A stretch of DNA of 64,000 nucleotides from Anaeramoeba flamelloides (taxonomy: Eukaryota; Metamonada; Anaeramoebidae), in assembly GCA_027625915.1 (NCBI GenBank), contig JANTQA010000023.1:18848001-18912000 (forward strand), read 5' to 3'. Both the position numbers and the translations under genes were made by a program. Of this stretch, positions 37,657 through 49,988 are shown piece after piece. Under the pieces are notes generated by a model, which worked only from the letters and a program-made list of their open reading frames with translations, did no database searches and was not told the origin of the DNA. Position 1 is the first letter of the stretch; every line of letters begins with the position of its first letter.

Positions 37657-38227
37657 TGTAATTAATTTCTGGAATTTTTTGTATGACTTTTTAACATACA
37701 TCAACATTTTATGAAGATGTAATATTTGGTGTCTTATTATTGTTTGAGTATTTGGTTTCAATTTTAAAGATCCACAAAATTGATTCAGGCTAATTCAAAT
37801 TAATATCTCAAATTAATTTTTTTTTTATTAAGTGGAAAATCAAGTTTTTTTGTACTTTTTAATGATTTCAATTTTAATAGACTAGTAACTATTATTGGTT
37901 TTTTCACCAACACTGATTAAGAAATTATTTACAATTGATACCATTATACTTGATTGATAAACAAACTTCCTTTACATTGGTATTGCCCATCCTTTAAAAT
38001 AATCACAAAAACTGGATATCTGAATTAAAAAAAATTTATTTATCTAATATATTAAAAAATAATAACATTCTTAATATTATTACAAAAAAAGGATTGATCA
38101 AGTTTATTAGCCCTAGTGGGTAATAAACTTATTTTTGAGTTTTTAATACAATTCATAAATAAAAATTTAGGAATTCTGGTAGTGTCATATAGTGCCATCA
38201 AGGTTCTTTGAGTTTTGTCAACTGCCG
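37657..38227. other. intergenic, no gene seen
   Basis: AT-rich sequence between the TIR element and the palindromic array. Confidence 0.4.
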
Positions 38228-38520
38228 TAAAGTATTCTAGAGTGCCATAGAGTGCCTAGGTTTTCTGTTTATTTGTGGCATGTTCTAGGTTTTTTGTGGT
38301 TTTCTATTTTATTTGTTAAGTATTCTAGGTTTTTTTCGGGGGGGGTTCTGTTTGATTTGTGAAGTGTTCTAGGTTTTTTTGTTTTAGAAATAAACAAAAA
38401 AAAATTAATAAATTTTCTGTTTATTTCTAAAAATAAAAAAAACCTAGAACACTTCACAAATAAATGAAAAACTCAAAAAAACCTAACAAAAATCCTTTTA
38501 TTTTCCAAATAAACGGAAAA
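38228..38520. repeat. palindromic tandem array with a large hairpin
   Basis: Units of about 40-45 bp beginning TRTTCTAGGTTTTTT start at 38281, 38321 and 38365. After a centre near 38408 the same unit recurs complemented (AACCTAGAACACTTCACAAA, then AACCTAACAAAAATCC). The central part 38355-38461 forms a hairpin with arms of about 42 bp. An eight-G run interrupts one unit. It is probably a DNA-transposon-derived palindrome or a recombination product. Confidence 0.65.
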
Positions 38521-38541
38521 CTCAAGAAAAAATAACAAGGA

Positions 38542-38608
38542 TTTTCCAGAATTCAAAAGAATGGGGTAAAATCTTTGATTTAACCCCATTCTTTTATATC
38601 CTGGAAAA
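38542..38608. repeat. hairpin repeat, copy 2
   Basis: TTTTCCAGAATTCAAAAGAA and its complement (TTCTTTTATATCCTGGAAAA) form a hairpin around ATCTTTG. It is related to 10793-10860, with AGGTTTTCCAGAAT in common. Confidence 0.65.
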
Positions 38609-39126
38609 CCTAACGACATACTATAAAAGTTAATAACATCTCGCTTAAATAATAATAAAAAAAAAAAAAAAACTTTTTTTTCAACTTTTGATAAATGAGT
38701 TATTGTTTATAAAAGGGTTCATTTTTTTCGATTTAAGTCAAGTAACAAAATCTGTCGTCCACCCCCTTTTTTTTTTTTTTGAATTTTCTTGAAGATAATT
38801 TTGAACAAAAATTATTTATATGAAATCTTATTCTTAGTGATTTTTAATAGTTTTTATAAGTAAATATGGCTTGACTAGTTAACATTATTTTAAAATACAA
38901 GAAAAAGAAGCCAAATATTTGTTAAATGATGAGAAAAAAATCTTTTCTAAAATTCACATATATTTTATTATATATCTTTCAATTTAAAAAAATTAGGAGT
39001 TTTACCAATAAACTATTAAGATTGAAATAATTTTATTTAAAAATTAATCTTTTTATTTATTTATTTAGAGAAAAGCGTAATTAAAGAAAATTTATCAAAT
39101 GAAAAAAAAAAAAACAGAAGAAGAAA

Positions 39127-39254
<128 letters not shown>

Positions 39255-39590
39255 ATGTGTATGCATATATATATATGTAATATTATCATTTCATGACCAA
39301 ATAGAAACTATCGGATCCTGAATAAACAGGATGGGTAAAAACGCGATAAAAAGATTATCAATTACAGACAAAATTTCCAAAATCCATGAATATTAATTGA
39401 TATTCCACACTTCCCAGGGCGGGGGTACAGTGTATCCGAATTTATATATTTTTAACTATTTGACATTAGTTGTATTATTTTTTTTTTCAAAATTACAAAT
39501 TTGAATTAATTTTATTTGTTTGAAAATATTCTAAAAAATTAAATAATAACTGTTATTTATATTGATTTCTGAAAATTTTGGTTATTATTA

Positions 39591-39784
39591 CAACCAGTTT
39601 CACTCTTAAGTAACACACTCTCAGTCAAAGTTATGTAACCAAATAACCTCATCATTAAGGTACATTTTTAGCATTTTTTTCGCAAGGTATATAACTAGAA
39701 TCTGAATTATGTACTTTAATTTGTAATTTTTTTTTATGTCTTAATTTTTTTGAAAATTTTGGGTCAAAAAACTCAAAAGGGTTG
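39591..39784. mobile_element. palindromic MITE, copy 5 (diverged, 194 bp)
   Basis: The left end CAACCAGTTTCACTCTTAAG and right end AAAAACTCAAAAGGGTTG lie between TA at 39589-39590 and 39785-39786. The interior is the most diverged of the five copies, marking this as an old insertion. Confidence 0.7.
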
Positions 39785-42672
39785 TATTTCACTTATAAAA
39801 TTAAGATTATGTTATTAATTATTATTCGGGTATATTCAAATTGAAAGGTATTTCTCTATATCCAAAGTTGGAATTCAAAGGTTTTAAATAAATATTTTTA
39901 AATTTTTAGTTTGGTGTTTTTTTTTTTATTTATTATTATTTCTTTTCTTTCGTATGTATTTTTTGAAAAGTATTTTTGGAAAAAAATTTTTTTTTCAACT
40001 TCAAATTAACATTAAGAAATATGGATGTTTGCCTTTTCTTTTAAAATTCATTCACTTATTATTAAAAATGATTATTGTCAACAATTTTAATTTTCCTAAA
40101 GAAATTGAGATATTTTACAGGGAAGTTCCAATCAAAGGTACTCAAAAATTTTTTTACATTTTTTTTTTTTTTGAAATTATACTGTTTGTTCATGGTGTTC
40201 TTTTCTGAATTTTTATTCCAAGGTGTAGTTAGTTATATTTCTTTTTTTAAAAAAAAAAAAACAATAGTATTTGGGTTGATTCTTAAAAAAAATATTTAAT
40301 TTTTTATTTTTGGTTGGGATTCAGAGTGAGAGGGTTTAGAATATCATTCCTTAAGGACAAAAAATACTTTTTTTCAAATTTAATGTGTATTTTTTTCTTA
40401 TTCTTGCAATGTTTTCATTTCTGATTTGGTACGTGTATGTATACCCAAGATTAAATTTATTATGTGTAATGGATCCTTGTTTTATTTTGAAATTTTGAAA
40501 TTATGAATGGAATTGATTTGAAATATAAAAAAATTAACAAATCCGAAAAAAACAATTGAAAAAATTTGAAAAAATTCTGAAAAAAATTAAAAAACTGTCT
40601 CAAATAATTACCTCTGTTTTTGAGGAAAATTTTGACATATAGAATCCTTCCCTTTTCTTTTTTTCTTTCCAATATAAAACTTTAAGAGATTAAACTCAGG
40701 TTTCCTTACTGTTATTTCAATAAAAATGGTAAAAGTATTTTAAATAAACTAGTATTGCTATATTATATATAAGCAAAAATTCTCACATATTTTTTATTTC
40801 TCTTTTTTCCAAATAAGAACTTTTCAAACAAATAGATTGGACTGTGTGCTATCACTTTGATTTGTATGTATTTGTTTTATTGTATACATTGGGAACTTTG
40901 GGTGAATTATGAATCCTTAAAGTAAGAATTTTGAAGTAACAACTATGAAAAGGAAGAGAAATTTTATCCCAATAATAATTCAAATTCCAGTATGTCCTTT
41001 TTTTTAATTTTCTTTTTCAAATAGAGTTGATAAATTATAACTGACTACTTTTAAAACTCTCTTTGTAAAAAAAAATAATGAAAGCAAGAGACAATTTTTC
41101 ACCATTCACAACAAGAATTACACAACTTATACAAACACTTTCAAGACTTTTTCTACCAAAAAACTGACAGTCTGAAAGTTTTCAGTTTCTGATATTCTTT
41201 CTGATTTTTTCAGATTTCAAATACTTGATCAAACTTTTAAAAGCCAAAAAAAGGCAAAAAAATAATAATTAACCAGAAGATAAAATTTTCTATTTCAATT
41301 GAAATTTTTGAAAGTTATCCAAAAGAAAATATTTGATAACTTTCACAAACCTTAAACTCTTTTTGTGAAAATCAAAAAGTGGAAAGTTGTTTAAATTACA
41401 TGTTTTTAAAAGTTTGACTTGTAAAAACTTTAAAATTGAAAGTTATTGAATTGTGATCTTGTAATCACTTTCTATATTAAGATCAATTCCAAAATACTAT
41501 AAATTTCAAAGTGTTGTGAAGATTAAAAAAGTGATGAAAGTTTTTGTACTATTCTTGTGGTGTTTTTTCAAAAAATACCTGTATTTTGTAAAATCTTCAG
41601 ATGGGATCATTTCCTTTATAGGACTTCTCAAAAATAGAAGAGTAATTTTTAATTTGTCACACGTGTTTGTCTGGTCGGTATTTGTTATTTAAAAAATACT
41701 GATAAATTCTAATAAATTTCTCTCAATTTTTAGTTTAATTTCCCTTTTGGTCAACCTGTCGAACTGTTTCTTATCAAACATTCCCTTACGAAAAGATTAT
41801 TTTAAAGAACAACTAATTTTACAGAGTTTCTTAACACTTGACTTTCTAAAATGCTTTATTCAAAGCTCGATCATAAAAATTTCAAAAAGGAAAATCAAGT
41901 AAAAATAACCAAACATTAATTCCATTTTATCAGTAAGAGTTTTTCAAGAAATTTTGGAATATTTACACAACTACTTTTAATTGAAAAAACTTAAGAAAAT
42001 GTTAGTGTGGTGAAACACCCAAGATAGAATAAGTTTCAAAATTAATCTTTTCAGTTTGATTTGATTTAAGAATTTAATGATAAAGTAACATTTAATTTCT
42101 GAAGAAAAATTATTCAAAAATGAACACCTTACTTTTCAACGGTTCAATTTTTTTTCATTTACACCAATTGTTGTATTCTATGATTAGATTTCTTGTTCCT
42201 TCATGAAACAGTTTTTATCTCAAAGAGAGAAATTTATTTTTTTAAAGGTTTCGTTTGTTGTGCAAACAGCTTCTCTAAAAAGGTACCGTGTTTTAGTAAA
42301 TGCTTAGTAAAGGGTATAAATAGGGAAAAAAAAAACTTTTAAAATTTCAAATCAACAGTTTGGAAGTGAATGAAGGAAATCAAAAAAAGACAATAGAATT
42401 CTGTGCAAAACTACCCGAATTCCAAAAAATGGGTATTTCTTTGAGTACAAGTCTTTAAATAAAAAACAATGAGTAAAATAATATCATAAAGAATTTTTGA
42501 AAGATACCAAAAAAAATGATCCAACAGTTTGAACATTCAACCCATTTTCATTCAGTTTTTGTCACTTGAAAGTCAGATTGTAAATTAAAATTTGAGAAAA
42601 GTATTTCATTTTTTTTTGTTTGATTTTTTCCCTTTCTTTGTCACAATTTTGATTTTTTCAATTTTCGCTTGA
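39785..42672. other. intergenic; degenerate repeats only
   Basis: AT-rich. A block at about 41130-41195 (ACACTTTCAAGACTTTTT then ACAGTCTGAAAG) is a degenerate relative of 35793-35850. Frames at 39954-40299 are T-rich and without motifs. The 5' flank of the Mei2-like gene ends with a T-rich leader. Confidence 0.45.
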
Positions 42673-44710
42673 ATGATGACAAGCCGTCCACTTCACAACT
42701 ATAATCAACAACAAAACAAACACGCCTCGTGTCTGTATGCAGACAAACAAACACAAAGAAAAAACATTTCCTTATTTAGCAAATCCTTCCAACCATTCAA
42801 TCTTGCAACCAAAACAACAAATTATAGATCACGAATGGACAACTCCGGACAAGCAAAGACACAAGAGGAGAACACACTGGATTCAGGTAATATGGATCGT
42901 CTTGAACGTTTATTAAAAAAAGAAAGTAAAAAACCAACCAGAATCATTTCAAATAAGCAACAGAAGGAAAAGACGAATCGCCTCTTATATGATCAAGTCC
43001 ACTCTTCTCGTCGAACCGTGTTAAAAAAAACAAAGCAACGATCAGAGATTTTTAATCGCAAATTGTTCGAAACTCACCAACAGGAGCTTTTAGAAACTGC
43101 TTCTGGGCCAAAAATTGAAAAAAATTTAAGGAAAATTTGGGATTCTGTTCCAAATAAAATCGAAGATCAAAACTCTCAAACAACCACTCATTGTAAGTCT
43201 TTGATTTTGTTTTTTTTTTTAGTAACAATTTTCTTTTGAAGCGAATAAAATTAAAGTCAGAACTTTTTGGTTTTAATTAACAACTCCTGAAATTAACACA
43301 CAGCAGGTGTTTTGCTTTTTACATTGTTTTTTTTTATTTTTATCTTTTTTTGTTTTTATCTTGTTACAAATCTTAAAAGCGAACATTTTTTAATTTTTTT
43401 AATTTTTTATTTTTGATCATTTTTCCCTTTTTTTAACTATGAAAAAAAAAAATTACACCTCAAAAGCGAATCCTTTTAAAAACTCAAATCAGTACTCTTT
43501 TTTCCCATTTTTTAATTTGGAAAAAGAAGAACAACAGATCCAGAAACAGTCCAGACAAAACTTTCAATTTAATCAAACAAAAAAAGCAAAACAAACAAAT
43601 ACAAACATGAACATGAACATGAACACGAACACAAATACAAATACAAACACCAAACCTAAAAGAAGCAACTCTTTAATGAAATCCCCACAAAAGAATTATT
43701 CAAAAAGAAATTCAAATAACAATGGATACAAACAAGGAAGCAAAAAATCCCGAGAACACCCATTTGGGGAAAAACCTAGCCGAACTTTGTTTGTTCGTAA
43801 CATTGATTCCAATACAACGGACGAAGAGCTGTACCAAATCTTTCAGCAGTATGGCGCAATTTCCTCCATTTACTCAAAAACGAAATATCGAGGGTTTGTG
43901 ATGGTGCAATTTTGTGATCTTCGTGATGCCACAACAGCCATTAAGATGCTCCAAGGATATACGATCCAATCAAGGAAAATTGACATTCATTACTCTATTC
44001 CAAAAAGTAATAACAAAATGGTCCTCATTGAAAACGAAGGGAGCTTGCTATGTAAAAATCTATCAGTCAATTTTTCTGATAAAGAAATTTGGAGTCTCTT
44101 TGCAATGTATGGCGACATTCGCGAAATTTCAAATTCTTTCGATTCGAAAGATAAAATAGTCGAATATTTTGATACACGCGATGCAGAAAAGGCCATAAAA
44201 GAACTTGACATGAAAACACTGAGGGGGCAAACGATCAATGTTTTCTTTTATAAAAAATCAGCATTTGCACCAAAATCTTCTTCCAATATTGACAAACCCA
44301 ACCAAAAGAATTCTAAAAGTTTCAACCGACAACAACAGCAGCAACAACAACAACAACAACAGCAACAACAACAGCAACAACAACAGCAACAACAACAACA
44401 GCAATGGCAGCAACAACAACGACAATTTCAAGAACACCAATTACACCAATTTCAACTTCAACGACAATTTCAAGAGCAACAACAACAACAGCAACAACAA
44501 CAGCAGCAGAAGCAACAACAACAGCAACATCTTTTAGCAAACCATAATTTTTACCACCAAATGAATCCAAATAATCAACCACCACAACAAATATATTCAT
44601 ATCCTGAATACGGATACGATCAACAAATGTATTTTCACGATCCTCAACCTTATTATGAACAAACCTCACCAACACAATATTTTCCAAATAGCCAATCACT
44701 ATTTAAATAA
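42673..44710 (+). CDS. Mei2-like RNA-binding protein with two RRMs and polyQ tail
   Basis: Exon 1 (42673-43192) ends at a GTAAGT donor. Exon 2 is best started at 43467 after TCAAAAG, which keeps frame and gives 587 residues. A start at 43439 with no link to exon 1 is the alternative. The first 270 residues are Asn/Gln/Lys-rich and disordered. RRM1 (about 278-352) has LFVRNI and YRGFVMVQFCD, followed by the Mei2 hallmark KIDIHYSIPK. RRM2 (about 363-435) has LLCKNLSVNFSD and KIVEYFDTRDAEKAI. The rest is polyglutamine and Tyr/Pro/Gln-rich. Mei2 proteins bind RNA and promote meiosis or development (yeast, plants). The C-terminal RRM3, the most conserved part of Mei2 in fungi and plants, is absent: the chain ends with the Gln-rich tail and a clean TAA. 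Confidence 0.88.
44329..44404 (+). repeat. CAA/CAG polyglutamine tract
   Basis: About 25 consecutive Gln codons, mixed CAA and CAG, inside the Mei2-like gene. A second tract lies at about 44478-44527. Codon mixing suggests selection on the protein rather than pure slippage. Confidence 0.95.
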
Positions 44711-45166
44711 CTAATTCAGTTTTTAAGAATTAGAATTAGTATTTTCTAAAATTTAATATTTATATGCATACTTACACATACACATTAATTAAAATTAATA
44801 TAAATTTCGAAAATTTTTAAACTATTTTAATTATATTTTCGTTGGTAAAGTTGGGAATTCTGTTTATTTGCTATTTATTTATTTTTTTATTTTTTAAAAT
44901 AATGAAATTGAAAAATAATTAATTTAATTTAATTTAATTTATTTTTTCGGTATTTCTGAATAATTTTTGAACAAATTTAATACTTTTTTAAAGTTGTAGA
45001 AATATTTTTAACAGAGAATTGTCTTTTTTTTTTTTTGAAAAACAAAATAAAAATAAAATTTTTTTTTATTATTCTTTTGAATTTTTATGAATCTTTTTTG
45101 ATTGTGATATGAAATAATAATTACAAAGATTTTTTGATTTTTTTTTAAACATCAAAATTAATTGTA
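44711..45166. other. intergenic, no gene seen
   Basis: AT-rich 3' flank of the Mei2-like gene, including a short (TTTAA)n run near 44920-44940. Confidence 0.5.
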
Positions 45167-45633
45167 ACTGTAGAGAGAAAAATGTTGGACACAGAAAAAT
45201 GGTTGTACAGCAATTTTAATTGGGAACATTAAGAGAACCTGAAAATGATTTTTAATTTCAATCATTTGTGAAATAACTAAAGAAAATAACAATAATCTAC
45301 TTGTTAGAATAACCATTAATGTAATTCTACTTTTTCAAAAGCTTATATCTTATAGTCTAAAGCAAGTTTAAAAATTACCATTTTCAGATTTAATAGTAAA
45401 CTTTACTACAACTTGGATTTTTGTTAAAATAGCATGATCTACTTTAGTTATCAAGCTTTCAAATGAGTATTCTACAAATACCACAGATTAATGAACTTGT
45501 AACACATTTAAACCTGTATTTATATAAAAGTCACCAAGTTATCAATAGGATTTGATTTTCAATTTAACTAATGTTCCCAATTAAAAATGGTTTCCAACCA
45601 TTTTACTGTGACCAACATTTTTCTCTCAACAGT
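45167..45633. mobile_element. ~466-bp TIR element
   Basis: The left end ACTGTAGAGAGAAAAATGTT and the complemented right end ACTGTTGAGAGAAAAATGTT match, and pairing continues for about 65 bp (GGWCACAG, AAAATGGTTG, then TTTTAATTGGGAACATTA). TA lies at both outer edges. No open frame of note. Its subterminal AATTGGGAACATT is shared with the element at 63593. Confidence 0.75.
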
Positions 45634-46451
45634 AAACCCCATTTCAATAATTGTGACTCAACCTAAAATAATAAATTTGAAAAAAATATATATATATCCT
45701 CTAGTATCCAAGAACAACAAATTATTAAATAATTTTTTTAATTCACTCAAAATCATTCTAAATATATAAAAACCTGATATTTTAAAAAAAAAAATAAAAA
45801 GAAAAACTTAAAAAAAAGGTGAGTCACAATTTTTGAAATGATCATTACTGATTTTTTATTACTGAACTTTCACTGGAAAAAAGTCGAATAAGAATTTTTT
45901 GCCAATAATTAAATTCATTTCTAAAGATATTACAATGGTTGAAATTTTCTAAATAAGTTTATTGGTCTTTTCGAACATCTTTTATTTTTCGACTTGTTCT
46001 TTCACAAAAAAAAGAAAAGAAAAATTGATCTTTTGGCAAAAAAAATACAAATTTGAAAAAGAAAAACAAACAAATATTTGAAAAAATGAAACAAAAAAAA
46101 ATTCAAAAAAAAAAAAGAAAAAAAAAAAAAAAAAAAAAAGAAAAAAGAAAATTAAAAGAAAAAGAAAAAAAGACGGAAAAAGAAAGAAAAAGAAAAAATT
46201 TAATAAAAACAAAAATTGAAAAAAGAAAAAGAAAACAAAAGAAAAACAAAAATTTGAAAAAGAAAAAGAAAAAAAAAATTTTGAATTAATTTGCAAAATG
46301 TTACTAATCAAAAAAATTGAAAATATATATGTGATAAGATAAATAACAGCCCCTACAAAAAGAACCATTAAACTTGTAAAGTGAATCAAATTTTTTGAAA
46401 AATGGCTGAATTTAATTATAAATTAATTTTTATTTAATATAAATATATATC
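45634..46451. other. intergenic with a purine-rich tract
   Basis: From about 46053 to 46280 the plus strand is almost only A and G (AAAAAGAAAAAG-type). Lys-rich or Phe-rich frames over it are artefacts of composition. Confidence 0.6.
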
Positions 46452-46991
46452 AAAACTCCAATTTAAAATTTTTCATAAACAAAAATTCACAATTTGAAAA
46501 AAAAAATCTTTTTCACATATTCAAGAAGAAACATCAAATTAGAACCAGTTACTAATTGAAAATTTAACCCTTTTTTATGAATCATCAATACACACAAAGT
46601 TAGAATCAAATAACAATCAATACTAATAAATCATCGGTGTGTTAAAATTTTGGGAGATGTCAAAAACAAAAAAATGCTTTTACTTAATTTGTTTAAATTC
46701 TATAAGACAATTTGAACTAACTAACTGTTTGATACTATCGGTTAATTTCATTTGAACACTTCTATTTTGGAACATCTCAACTTTAATCGAATATCAACCA
46801 TTGTAAAAAAAATTGTATATAACAAAACAAGTTAAATAATTCAAATAATAAAATGATTACAAAAAACTAAAAGAATAAAAAAATGATTTTCATATTTTTC
46901 ATTTTTGAAAAATTATTTCAAATTCTCATGGAATTGTATCATTTTAATTGTTCAGGCGTTTTAGCTGTGTGGAAAATTTTGAATTTTAGTT
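46452..46991 (+). mobile_element. ~540-bp TIR family, copy 3
   Basis: The left end AAACTCCAATTTAAAATTTT and right end AAAATTTTGAATTTTAGTT are inverted and followed by TA. Blocks shared with the other copies include GGTGTGTTAAAATTTTGGGA and TTAGCTGTGTGGAAAATTTT. Confidence 0.75.
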
Positions 46992-49988
46992 TATTACAAT
47001 AAAAGAAATATAAAAATTTTTTTAATATAATATTTTTTTCAAAAATTTTCAGTTTATTCTCGTATTTCATTTATAAATATCAACGCCCATTTGAAATTTA
47101 TTATTTATCGTATTTTTAAACAATCGTGTTTGGGTTGATTCTTAAATAAAAAAAGAATTTATTGTTTTTAGCTGGGAAACTTGAGGTGATATCGAGTTTA
47201 GATAAAAAATAAATTTCAGTTCCCAAAAAATTATTTTGTGGTGTTTGTGGCAATCTATTAAATGTATAACTTAATAAAATTCCCAAACTATTTCCCAAAA
47301 TAGATTTTTTTTTAAAATAACTAAAAATCAGGCCAAGAAACTTGATTCAATCAATCACCCACATGTTAGACTTTTTGTTAATCAATTTCTTTTCCCTCAA
47401 TCAATTATGTTTTTCATCAAAAAATATTACTCTTATATTTATGAGGTATTTACCATTGTGATCCCTGATCACAAATCTTATTTGTAAAATATAACACAAC
47501 ATTTATTTTTTTTAAAATGTGTTTTTAAGATAAAGTTTAAATTTTTTCAATGTGATAATATTTTATTTCTAAAAAAAATATATAACATACATACAAAAAG
47601 TCATTTCTTAAATAAATAGTAAAAAAAGCATAAAAAATTACATTACAAACTTTCTTGAAATTGAACAAACAATTATTGAAGAATGAAGTTTAGATACTCA
47701 TCAACCCATCTTGTTTATTCTTCTATAGAACTAAACACCAATCATAACCATATAGACTTGAACAAAAAATTCTAACATAACGAAACATATTAATTAACTT
47801 GAATACAAGAAAAAAAAAAATAAAAGAGAAAAAAAAAGAAAAAAATTGTCAACTATTTGTTAAATCAAAATTATTTCCAATAATTCTAAAATGTGTAATA
47901 TTGTTCTTTGGCCTATTTTCACAATGTACAAAATTTAAAATTTCGTTTAATTAAAAAAATAATAAATATAAACCTAGTTTTTAACTTTATTTAAAATATA
48001 AAAGATAATATAACCTTGAAAAATAAAAATATATCGTTAATTTATCCAAGTTTACCCGAAGAAGTTTATAATTAAAGTGGTGTTATTATTAAATCCAGAC
48101 TTTATTAGTATCCCATATTCAAATTTATGAAAAAATCTAATTATTAAAATAATTTCAAAAGTTGATGTCATCAATAAAAAATTTTCTGGTATTTGTAAAA
48201 AATTCAAGAATTTTAGAAAATAATATGTATTTTGGGACAGGTTTAAAGATTGGGTAACCAATACAAAGACTTTGAAATTATAAAAATATATTTCTTAAAT
48301 TTTCCAAATGTTGATTAGACGAAAAAAATGAGTTTGAAACCTTTTCAAAATCAACTCATCTATTATTTTGACAAATTATTTTTTTATATAGGGATAATGA
48401 TTTGATAACAATAAAATCTCTCCAATAAACAAAAATAAAAGATAGAAAAGCTTTTGGGTTTTAAGGTTATTAATTAATTAAAAAATCTTGAAATTAAAAA
48501 ATTGAAATTTTTTTTTACTTTTGGGGGAATCTCAAAGATAATTTTAATATACTGTAATGATATTATCTTCTTTTTTATCTTCTATATTTTCAAAAAGTGT
48601 TTATAAAAATTAAAAAATGTATTATTTTTATTAGGGAACATTTTGAAAAAAATATAATAATTTATTTTATAATAATATTTATATTAGATTTTTAAGAGAC
48701 ATGTGAATCATGTAAAACCAAGACTGTTAACACACATTTACAAAATATATTGATTCTTGATGAATCTGCCTTGAGTCTACTCCATAATTAATAATTTTTA
48801 CACTTAGCAAAATATTATCAAATAATTGAGGTTAGAAAAATTATAAAAAATATTATTTAGCAATCAAAATAATGCATGCACAGCAACTATAATAAGTGTT
48901 TCAAAATATTATAAGTGCTTTTTTTTTCTTCTTGATTTGATACCACACTTAGTTAAGTATCTAATAGTATATCTAAGTTCAAATCAATTTTGAAAGTAAA
49001 CTCCTTGTTATTTGTCTGATCAATTTAAATTATTCATGCATATAGTTGAAAATTTTCCATAATATTCTCGATTGAGTTGAATTTTTTTATTTTTTTTGAT
49101 GATAAAATTCTCAAACAAAATCTAACTTGAAATTATTGAGATAAATTTTCCAATTTGATCCTTTATTTTTCAAATTTCTTTTTAGGTATAGAACTTTAAG
49201 AAATCAAAACCATATTAATTTAGTGTTTATTATCAGTTTCTTTGATCTGTTGATGTATAGATATTCTATAACAAAGAAACACGCTTTTTAATTTGGAAAC
49301 ACCCATTTAAACTTTTTTTGCATGCTTTATTTTGGCTACAGTAAATTTGAAAAAAACAAGATGAATCTTAATTAAAAATATTAAAAACTCACACCCTTTT
49401 CAAACAAGACAAACAACAGAAAAACAAATCTATGTTTTATTGAAATAACAATTGATGTTTTTAAGAAATTATTTTTTAATTCGATTAACGAATATATAAA
49501 TAAAAAAAAAAAAGAAATCTTGTCCAAAATAAGAATCTCTTATTGATCAATTTCAATAAATATAATAATACATCTATTTCAAAAGAATCATAACTAAAAG
49601 GTTTTTTTTTTTCTTTTTGTTGAAAAATGATTAACGTGTTTTATGAGGTTTGGATCATTTTTTTTTTCTTAATTTCTTGATCAACTAAAAGAAGTTCCTT
49701 TTTAAATGTTGCGACATAAAAAATCCCAAAGACTCAGAGTATATTTTCGTTTTCATTTGTTTCTTTTTCTTACTTGTTGATCAATCAAAACATCACATCT
49801 CATCAATGATAAAACAAAAAAAAAATAAAAAAAAACAAACACAACATTTTTTACTTTTTCTTTTTCTTCAAAACCTAAAAACAATAAATATAAAAATGAA
49901 TCAAACAAAAACCCCAAGAGACAAATTTATTTAACAAAAGACTTACCACCAAACACTAAAACAAATTTACACGCAAACACAATCCCAA
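46992..49988. other. 3-kb intergenic, no gene seen
   Basis: AT-rich with homopolymers and no motif-bearing frame. The last 200 bases form a less T-rich, A/C-rich leader before the Cdt1 gene. Confidence 0.5.

Noticed and set aside
44238-44537. Asn/Ser-rich frame and minus-strand Leu/Val-rich frames
   Set aside because: Alternative readings of the CAA/CAG tract in the Mei2-like gene.
46053-46389. Lys-rich plus-strand and Phe-rich minus-strand frames
   Set aside because: Produced by the purine tract; no coding features.
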